64,000 nt of DNA from Lachnospiraceae bacterium (GTDB lineage: Bacteria > Bacillota > Clostridia > Lachnospirales > Lachnospiraceae). The notes under the pieces were generated by a model. It did no database searches. It was not told the DNA's origin and worked only from the letters and a program-made list of their open reading frames with translations. The stretch is from NCBI GenBank assembly GCA_021769135.1, contig JAETTM010000007.1, positions 1 to 64,000 on the forward strand, written 5' to 3'. Positions within the stretch are counted from its first letter, which is position 1. Each line of letters opens with the position of its first letter. Position numbers and translations under genes: made by a program. Shown in pieces: positions 41,949 to 49,247 of this stretch.

Positions 41949-42842
41949 ATGGAGAAAAGAATGACAACCGACACATCAGCGACAGGCAATATTTTAGAAA
42001 TTAAAAATTTAACCAAACAATACCCCGGATTCCTCCTGGATTCCATTTCCCTTTCCATACCCAAAGGCTCAATTATGGGGTTAATCGGGGAAAACGGCGC
42101 CGGGAAAAGCACCACCATCAAATCCGCCCTGGGCCTAATTAGAAAGGACAGCGGAACCATTACCTTCTGGGGGCAGGAGCTTTCCGAAGCCAGACAATTG
42201 AAGGAGGATATCGGCGTTGTTTTTGACAGCATAAACTTTTACGAAACATTGACACCAGCAAAAACGGGCAATGTCCTGGCGGCATCCTATAAACAATGGA
42301 ACAGCGGCCAGTATAAAAATTATTTGGAGCGTTTTAAGCTCCCCGCGGATGAGGAAATCAAAACCTTTTCCAAAGGCATGAAGACGAAGCTTTGCATTGC
42401 CGCAGCCCTTTCCCATGCCCCCAAGCTGCTGATTCTGGATGAGGCCACAAGCGGTTTGGATCCTGTGATGCGGGATGATATCCTGGATGTATTCCTGGAA
42501 TTCGTACAGGATGAGGAACATTCTATCCTGATGTCCTCCCATATCTCCACCGATTTGGAGAAAGTCGCCGACTACATCGCATTTATCCACAAGGGAAAGC
42601 TGCTTTTTTGCAAAACAAAAGACGAACTGCGCTATCGTTATGGTATTATGCGCTGCCGGACCGAAGAATTTCACAATATGGATAAATCCGACATTCTCGC
42701 TTACCGGAAAGAAGATTATCAATGGAATGTTCTGGTGGCGGATAAGGAGAGGGCAAAACGCAAATATAAAGCGGCCGTCATTGACAATGCCACCATTGAT
42801 GACATTTTGTTGCTGTATGTGAAAGGAGAACAGATAAAATGA
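41949..42842 (+). CDS. ABC transporter ATP-binding protein
   Basis: GLIGENGAGKSTTIK...SKGMKTKLCIAAALSHAPKLLILDEATSGLD. Confidence 0.95.
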   Translation: MEKRMTTDTSATGNILEIKNLTKQYPGFLLDSISLSIPKGSIMGLIGENGAGKSTTIKSALGLIRKDSGTITFWGQELSEARQLKEDIGVVFDSINFYETLTPAKTGNVLAASYKQWNSGQYKNYLERFKLPADEEIKTFSKGMKTKLCIAAALSHAPKLLILDEATSGLDPVMRDDILDVFLEFVQDEEHSILMSSHISTDLEKVADYIAFIHKGKLLFCKTKDELRYRYGIMRCRTEEFHNMDKSDILAYRKEDYQWNVLVADKERAKRKYKAAVIDNATIDDILLLYVKGEQIK

Positions 42843-43489
42843 AAGGACTTATTCTAAAGGATTTATATAATATCAGCCATAATGCAAAATCCATGCTTTT
42901 TATCCTTCTGTTTTTTGCCGTAATATTCCTGCCTTCCTCCGGCGCACAGGGATATACTTTTACGTGCGCCTTATTGTGCACAATGATGATTGTAACCACC
43001 TTTTCCTTTGACGAATATTCCAACTGGGCGCCCTATGCCTTGATTATGCCTGTGTCCAGGGAGAATCTGGTGGCCGGGAAATATATCGTTCTTGCTATTT
43101 TCTCCGTGATAGGAACATTGTTCGGGCTTCTGGTTGGAACCATAGGCACAAGGATTGCCGGCGCCTTTGTATCGGTTCAGGAGCCTGCCGCCCTTCCCCT
43201 TGGCCTTACCGCCATCGCATCCCTGGCCCTTTCCACCACATTCGGCGGAATATCCATCCCCCTTACGTTCCGGTTCGGGCCGGAAAAAGGACGGCTTCTT
43301 GTATTGGTTTCTTTTTTCATCCCTTCCATTATCTGCTACGCGATTTATCGTTCGCTCCTGGTGTTGGGGATTGCGCTCACCGATGACCTTATTACCATGT
43401 TTCTTTATTGTTCACCGATTCTGGCTCTGGTATGGAATTTTGTCATGTACCGCATTAGCTGTTCCATATTGGCCGGGAAGGAATTTTAA
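42839..43489 (+). CDS. ABC-2 type permease
   Basis: 216 aa polytopic; ATGA overlap with ATPase gene. Confidence 0.85.
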   Translation: MKGLILKDLYNISHNAKSMLFILLFFAVIFLPSSGAQGYTFTCALLCTMMIVTTFSFDEYSNWAPYALIMPVSRENLVAGKYIVLAIFSVIGTLFGLLVGTIGTRIAGAFVSVQEPAALPLGLTAIASLALSTTFGGISIPLTFRFGPEKGRLLVLVSFFIPSIICYAIYRSLLVLGIALTDDLITMFLYCSPILALVWNFVMYRISCSILAGKEF

Positions 43490-43517
43490 AATACGCGCTG
43501 CAGCCATCCATCATTCC

Positions 43518-44441
43518 TTATTTCAGGAAATTATCTATAATGACCGCTTCCGCCTCTTCTTCCGTCATGCCGAAAGAACGCAGCTTCAACAGCTGTTCCG
43601 TATTAATCCTGCCGATAGCCGCTTCGTGGATAATCTGGGCATCGATATGGCGGGCATCGATTTCCGGTATGGAGCACACCTGCGCTTCGTCCATAATAAT
43701 GGAATCGCACTGGATATGCGCCTTGCAAAGGGCATTGCCCACCGCATTGGGATGGAAGGTCTGGCGGGAAGTTCCCTTGGCCACGGAACGGGAAACAATC
43801 TGGGCGGAACTGCCATCCCCGTTCATCCTCACTTCCATATTGGATACCGCGGACTGTTTGTCATGGGTCATCAGCTTTTCCATCACCATCAGCCTGCTGC
43901 CCGGCCCCATATCCACATCGGTTCTACGCTCCGTAGAATCCACGCCCCGAATCTGTGCCGTATCCAGGGTAAAAGAAGAGCCTTCTCCCAGATAAATTTG
44001 GGTAACGGGGTTCAGTACATTTTCCCCTGTTCCTTCCCCTTCCCCATAATGCTTTTCCTCATAAACCACTTTTGCATTTTTCCCCACATGGAAAGCATGG
44101 ATTCCATCATGCCTTGTCTCGTTGCACCCGCTGTTGTGGATTCCGCAGCCGGCCACGATGACTACATCCGCACCTTCCTCAATATAAAAATCGTTATATA
44201 CCACATCATTCATGCCAGACTTGGAAATGACCACCGGGATATGCACCTGCTCCCCCTTAGCCTCTCCGCTGATATACACATCCACCCCAGGCTTATCTTC
44301 TTTCCTGCGGATTTTAATATGCTCGCTGTCCCCGTGGCAGAGCGCCTGCCCGTTGTACCGCAAGTTATATGCCCCTTCCTGCTTAAATCCATTGGTATCT
44401 ATTTCCTTCAACACATTACTTGTTACCGCATCCAATTCCAT
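43518..44441 (-). CDS. SufB/SufD-family Fe-S cluster scaffold protein
   Basis: ELDAVTSNVLKEID...GIHNSGCNETRHDGIH...EIDARHIDAQIIHEAAIGRINTEQLLKLRSFGMTEEEA. Confidence 0.88.
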   Translation of the reverse strand: MELDAVTSNVLKEIDTNGFKQEGAYNLRYNGQALCHGDSEHIKIRRKEDKPGVDVYISGEAKGEQVHIPVVISKSGMNDVVYNDFYIEEGADVVIVAGCGIHNSGCNETRHDGIHAFHVGKNAKVVYEEKHYGEGEGTGENVLNPVTQIYLGEGSSFTLDTAQIRGVDSTERRTDVDMGPGSRLMVMEKLMTHDKQSAVSNMEVRMNGDGSSAQIVSRSVAKGTSRQTFHPNAVGNALCKAHIQCDSIIMDEAQVCSIPEIDARHIDAQIIHEAAIGRINTEQLLKLRSFGMTEEEAEAVIIDNFLK

Positions 44442-45174
44442 ATCCGCTGCCTCCCTTCCTGTTGATACATGTGCATTCCCTGTTTTCCCCGAAAAGCGTC
44501 GGCAGCATCTCCTCCGCATTGCCGCATTTCTCCACCGCCCCGTCGCGGATGACTAATATCCTGTCCGCCATACGGATTATCCTTTCCTGATGGGAAATCA
44601 AAAGCAAGGTTTCCTTCTTTTCACGGTGAATCTTCTCAAATTCATCCACCAGCACGGAAAAACTCCATAAATCAATCCCCGCCTCCGGCTCGTCAAAAAT
44701 ACAGACTTTATGGCTTTTGGCCAAAACCGTGGCAATTTCCACCCTTTTCCGCTCACCGCCGGAAAGAGTGGCATCCACCTCCCTGTCCAGATATTCCGCT
44801 GCGCACATTCCCACACTGCTGAGCAAATCACAGCACACATGCTCCGGAAGCACTACCCCCGCCGCCAGATTTAACAGGCGCCTTATCGTCATCCCCTTAA
44901 AAACAGGGGGCTGCTGAAACGCATAGCCGATTCCCGCTTTCGCCCTTTCGTCCACGCTCATCCCGGTAATATCCCTGCCGTCCAGCAATATCTCGCCTCC
45001 CGTAGCCGCGAGCACGCCCATAAGCAACTTGGCAACCGTAGACTTCCCGCCCCCGTTAGGCCCTGTAATCACCAGCATCTCCCCGTCTTCAACCGTGAAA
45101 TTAATATCTTTTACAATCGTAACTTTTTCCCCATTTTCAAAAACCTCATAAGTCAGATTACGTACATCTAACAT
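44416..45174 (-). CDS. sufC: SufC-like Fe-S assembly ATPase
   Basis: MLDVRNLTYEVFENGEK...GPNGGGKSTVAK...LSGGERKRVEIATVLAKSHKVCIFDEPEAGID. Confidence 0.9.
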   Translation of the reverse strand: MLDVRNLTYEVFENGEKVTIVKDINFTVEDGEMLVITGPNGGGKSTVAKLLMGVLAATGGEILLDGRDITGMSVDERAKAGIGYAFQQPPVFKGMTIRRLLNLAAGVVLPEHVCCDLLSSVGMCAAEYLDREVDATLSGGERKRVEIATVLAKSHKVCIFDEPEAGIDLWSFSVLVDEFEKIHREKKETLLLISHQERIIRMADRILVIRDGAVEKCGNAEEMLPTLFGENRECTCINRKGGSGYGIGCGNK

Positions 45175-45365
45175 TTTCGTCCTCCTTATTTTCCGATGCA
45201 CTTCCGCAAAGTCCTGGGCTGAACTATAACATATACATGTCTTCGTGCCCACTTCGCTCATTGCTCGCAAGAATCAAGCTCCTTCTCCCTGCCGCTGTAT
45301 ATTATACCCTTTCTTCCCCTTTCCTGCAAGATTTCATAATAATGCTTACAAAGAAATCGTAATAG

Positions 45366-45590
45366 TAACAGTTCAGTTTACAATGTGATTAAGTTGATGG
45401 TGTCGGACGCTGCGAGAATGATAAAATCCTCCGTCGCCACGCTCTCGCTCTGCAAAAAACGCAGCGGACACATAAGGCGCTAAAAGACAGCGCCTAAGTG
45501 CCGGCGTTTTTCGAAGGGCTCCTTGAGGACTTTATCATTCTCGCAGCTGGCTTAGGTGTTAACTAAATGACATCGAAAGCTGAACTGTTA
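45366..45590. mobile_element. MITE-like element, copy B (inverted relative to copy A)
   Basis: terminal TAACAGTTCAG...CTGAACTGTTA; inner ends GCTGCGAGAATGATAAAATCCTC (45409-45431) and complement with one mismatch (45525-45546). Confidence 0.8.
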
Positions 45591-45619
45591 TAAGAAATCC
45601 ATTATCCGCCAATCACCAC

Positions 45620-45640
45620 CTATCAACTATCAACTATCAA
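45620..45640. repeat. (CTATCAA)x3 tandem heptamer
   Basis: CTATCAACTATCAACTATCAA. Confidence 0.85.
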
Positions 45641-45672
45641 CTACAGAAACCAATTTCCAAAGGGAAGGACAG

Positions 45673-45982
45673 CCACGGGGGCCGTGCAGCGGGCGTTGTC
45701 TCCTGCGGGCAGCGCTCCGCCTGCACAGCGTTCGGTTTTGCGGCTATCGCAAAAAAGCATCTATTTCACTTATGAAATGGTTCACATCCAGGGAAAAACC
45801 GCCATGGATGGCGGTTTTAAGAAGCATGGGCACGGATGCCCATTGCTTCTGGCCCGTCCGCATCCCAACCCCTATACCCATTTCATTAGTGAAATCTGCT
45901 TTTTCGCCTAGCCGCAAAACCGAATCCTGTGCAGGCAGAGCGCCGCCCCCAGGAGACAACGCCCGCTGCACGGCCCCCGTGG
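45673..45982. repeat. palindromic intergenic element, copy 2 (long arms)
   Basis: near-perfect ~90 bp outer arms CCACGGGGGCCGTGCAGCGGGCGTTGTCTCCTG.../...CAGGAGACAACGCCCGCTGCACGGCCCCCGTGG around the core shared with copy 1. Confidence 0.9.
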
Positions 45983-46009
45983 CCCCACCGGAAATTGAGT
46001 TCTCTATAA

Positions 46010-47143
46010 CTACCTTCCCACCTTCTTCGCAAAATCCGCCATTGCTTCGGATATTTTTATCTGCTGCGGACAAACCGCTTCACAGCTTCTGCATCCGATG
46101 CAGGCGCTGGGCTGTTTTTCTTCCGGCACCGCCATCAATGCCATCGGCGCAATAAAGCCTCCCCCTGTAAAACTGTCTTCATTATACAATTCCAGCAGTT
46201 CCGGTATATTCAGACCTTTCGGGCAATGGCTCACACAATAGTGGCACGCCGTGCAAGGCAGGATATTTTTTTCCAGCATTTCCCCTGCTATGCCGAGAAG
46301 TTCGCCCATTTCCTTTTCATCCAACGGCTTATCTTCAGCAAACGTATGTATATTTTCTTTCAGCTGTTCCATATTGGACATCCCCGATAACACTACCGTC
46401 ACTTCCGGTATCGCCTGAAGGAATCGGAATGCCCATGCCGCCGTCTTTTCTTCCGGCCTAAGCCCTCTCAGCTTTTCCCCATGCTCTTCCGAAAGGGATG
46501 CCAGGCATCCGCCCCGCAAAGGCTCCATCACCCATACGGGAATCCCATGCTCTTTTAACAGTTCCACCTTCGCTTTGGCATTCTGGAAATTCCAGTCCAT
46601 CCAGTTCAGCTGAATCTGGCAAAATTCCATATACTCCCCATACGCATCCAAAAAGCGTTTCATAATATCATAGCTGCCATGGGCGGAAAAGCCGAGATGG
46701 CGAATCCTCCCGTTTTCCTTCTGTTTCATCAAATAAGCAAAAATACCGTACTTTTCATCCAGATAAGCGTCGATATTCATTTCGCACACATTATGGAACA
46801 AATAAAAATCAAAATACTCCACGCCGCATTTTTCCAGCTGTTTCTCAAATATTTCTTCCACCTTATCCATATTGGAAAGGTCATAGCCGGGGAATTTCGT
46901 GGCCAGGTAAAAATTCTCCCTGGGGTATCTGCTCAAAGCTTTCCCCATGACGAGTTCTGAATTTCCGCTGTGATAGCCCCAGGCCGTATCATAATAATTA
47001 ATTCCCTGCTCCATGGCATAGGATACCATCTCCATAGACGCTTCCTCATCAATTCTGGAATCATCCCCGTCAATCACTGGCAGACGCATAGCCCCCAGCC
47101 CCAAAGCAGAAAGTTTTAAGTCCTGAAAATCCTTATAAATCAT
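46010..47143 (-). CDS. aldo/keto reductase with C-terminal 4Fe-4S ferredoxin motifs
   Basis: AKR N-terminal domain; CTACHYCVSHCPKGLNIPE...CIGCRSCEAVCPQQIKI. Confidence 0.92.
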   Translation of the reverse strand: MIYKDFQDLKLSALGLGAMRLPVIDGDDSRIDEEASMEMVSYAMEQGINYYDTAWGYHSGNSELVMGKALSRYPRENFYLATKFPGYDLSNMDKVEEIFEKQLEKCGVEYFDFYLFHNVCEMNIDAYLDEKYGIFAYLMKQKENGRIRHLGFSAHGSYDIMKRFLDAYGEYMEFCQIQLNWMDWNFQNAKAKVELLKEHGIPVWVMEPLRGGCLASLSEEHGEKLRGLRPEEKTAAWAFRFLQAIPEVTVVLSGMSNMEQLKENIHTFAEDKPLDEKEMGELLGIAGEMLEKNILPCTACHYCVSHCPKGLNIPELLELYNEDSFTGGGFIAPMALMAVPEEKQPSACIGCRSCEAVCPQQIKISEAMADFAKKVGR

Positions 47144-47277
47144 CGCGCTGTTCCTCCTTTTCCCGTTTAACACTCCGATGAAATACATCCGTATCATTTA
47201 TTATACCTGATGGACATAAAATAGACAAATAGTTTTCATGTATGGAGTGATATAGATAAAAGGAATAACGCCTTTCC

Positions 47278-49023
47278 TTATTCTACATCCTGCAAAGCTG
47301 CAAAATCCTCCTCGCCGGTGCGCACCTTCACCACCCGGTCTACCTGATATACGAAAATCTTCCCATCGCCGATATGCCCGGTATAAAGGGCTTTCTTCGC
47401 AGCTTCGATGACATCGTTCACAGGAATCTTGCTCACAACCACTTCCACCTTTACCTTCGGCAGCAGCGTTGCATCCACTTCCACGCCGCGGTACATTTCT
47501 CCCGCGCCTTTCTGGACGCCGCAGCCCATTACCTGTGTTACGGTCATGCCTGTCACGCCTAAATCGTTCATGGCTTTCTTCAAATAATCATATCTGGATA
47601 ACTTCGCAATAATCGCCACCTTATAAATGCCCGTGTCAGGCGAAGGCATGGATACCACTTTCACCGCCGCATCCTTCTGTACCTGGGAAGCCGCCGCATA
47701 GTCTTCCGTGCCCAGGTCTGTATTTTCATTTACTTCCATGGTCATCGTATTGGCAATATCCATAATGCTGAATCCTGCATAGGCGGAAGTCAGGCCATGT
47801 TCACAGGCATCCAGACCTACGATTTCTTCCTCCGCGCTGGCACGCAGCCCTAAGCATGCCTTAATCAAAAGAAACGCGAGCGTAATCGTTATAGCGGTCC
47901 ACCCGGCCACCGCCGCAAATCCCAGAAGCTGCAATCCCAGCTGTTTAAAACCGCCTCCATAGAAAAGGCCGATGACGCTGTCATTTCCCGGTGCCGATGT
48001 GGTTGCAAAAAGCCCTACCGCAATCGTTCCCCAAATACCGTTCAGGCAATGCACTGCGACCGCGCCTACCGGGTCATCAACATGCAATTTGTAATCCAGG
48101 AACCAAACGCCGAATACCACCAGAAGCCCTGCTACGGCCCCGATGATTAAAGAGCCCGTTACGTCCGTCACATCGCAGGGGGCCGTTATCGCCACCAAGC
48201 CTGCCAACGATGCATTCAGGCACATGGAAACATCCGGCTTCCCGTATTTTATCCAGGTAAATATCATACAAACTACCGTAGCGATGGCCGGTGCGATTGT
48301 TGTCGTCACAAAAACGGAGCCAAGCTGTTCCACACTGGTGCACGCGGCACCGTTAAAGCCATACCAGCCGAGCCAAAGAATAAACACGCCCAGACATCCG
48401 ATGGGAAGGTTATGGCCCGGAAACGCATTCACTTTCGTCACTTTCCCTGATGCATCTCTGGTAAACTTGCCGATACGGGGCCCTAAGATTTTCGCGCCAA
48501 TCAGTGCGGAGATGCCGCCTACCATATGGATTGCGCAGGAGCCTGCGAAATCATGGAACCCAAGCTGGGCCAGCCAGCCGCCGCCCCAAATCCAGTGGGC
48601 TTCAATGGGATAAATCAATGCGGAAATAATCCCCGAATAAACGCAGTAAGATATAAATTTCGTCCTTTCCGCCATTGCGCCCGAAACAATGGTAGCTGTA
48701 GTAGCGCAGAATACTAAGTTAAACACGAAATTTGACCAATCAAACTCTGCATAGTTTGTAAAAATATCAAATCCCGGTTTTCCAATCAGCCCAACCATAT
48801 CTTCTCCCAGCAGCAGGCTGAAGCCAATCAGGATGAAAACAACTGTACCAATACAAAAATCCATTAAATTTTTCATCAGGATGTTCCCCGCATTTTTCGC
48901 CCGCGTGAATCCCGTCTCCACCATGGCGAACCCAGCCTGCATCCAGAATACCAGCGCCGCCCCAATCAGGAACCAGACGCCGAACACTTCGCCGTTCACA
49001 ACACTTAAGATTTCTTCTGTCAT
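47278..49023 (-). CDS. ammonium transporter fused to C-terminal PII-like domain
   Basis: Amt fold, then IYKVAIIAKLSRYDYLKKAMNDLGVTGMTVTQVMGCGVQKGAGEMYRGVEVD...GHIGDGKIFVYQVDRVVKVRTGE. Confidence 0.93.
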   Translation of the reverse strand: MTEEILSVVNGEVFGVWFLIGAALVFWMQAGFAMVETGFTRAKNAGNILMKNLMDFCIGTVVFILIGFSLLLGEDMVGLIGKPGFDIFTNYAEFDWSNFVFNLVFCATTATIVSGAMAERTKFISYCVYSGIISALIYPIEAHWIWGGGWLAQLGFHDFAGSCAIHMVGGISALIGAKILGPRIGKFTRDASGKVTKVNAFPGHNLPIGCLGVFILWLGWYGFNGAACTSVEQLGSVFVTTTIAPAIATVVCMIFTWIKYGKPDVSMCLNASLAGLVAITAPCDVTDVTGSLIIGAVAGLLVVFGVWFLDYKLHVDDPVGAVAVHCLNGIWGTIAVGLFATTSAPGNDSVIGLFYGGGFKQLGLQLLGFAAVAGWTAITITLAFLLIKACLGLRASAEEEIVGLDACEHGLTSAYAGFSIMDIANTMTMEVNENTDLGTEDYAAASQVQKDAAVKVVSMPSPDTGIYKVAIIAKLSRYDYLKKAMNDLGVTGMTVTQVMGCGVQKGAGEMYRGVEVDATLLPKVKVEVVVSKIPVNDVIEAAKKALYTGHIGDGKIFVYQVDRVVKVRTGEEDFAALQDVE

Positions 49024-49092
49024 AATATCTCCTCTCTTCCTCACACCTTATAAGGCAAACAACGGATGCCAGGCTTCGCCAGCCATCCTTAT

Positions 49093-49190
49093 GTTAAAAA
49101 GAACGGAGCCGCTGGAACTGCTGTCATAAGCCCCATTGCTCCGTTTATTAAAAAGTATAGAATAAAAGCGCTGCAGAATTTCCACAGCGC
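49093..49190 (-). promoter_or_regulatory. amt leader: two hairpins, second followed by a U-tract (attenuator-like)
   Basis: GCGCTG...CAGCGC (49168-49190) then AACGGAGC...GGCTCCGTT-CTTTTT (49145-49096), reading the minus strand toward amt. Confidence 0.6.
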
Positions 49191-49247
49191 CTTTGCTTTA
49201 CGTATTGCATGTTATCACGGCAAAAAGAAAATGTCAACTCTTTTTTT

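Noticed and set aside
43155-44465. 436 aa + strand ORF
   Set aside because: Overlaps ABC permease in another frame and runs antisense to the SufB-like gene; not plausible as a protein.
45684-46073. ORFs (75 and 109 aa) over the 45.7-46.0 kb palindrome
   Set aside because: Fall within the repeat core; the similar peptide in the 6.6 kb ORF (GKTAMDGGFKKHGH) reflects shared repeat DNA, not a protein family.
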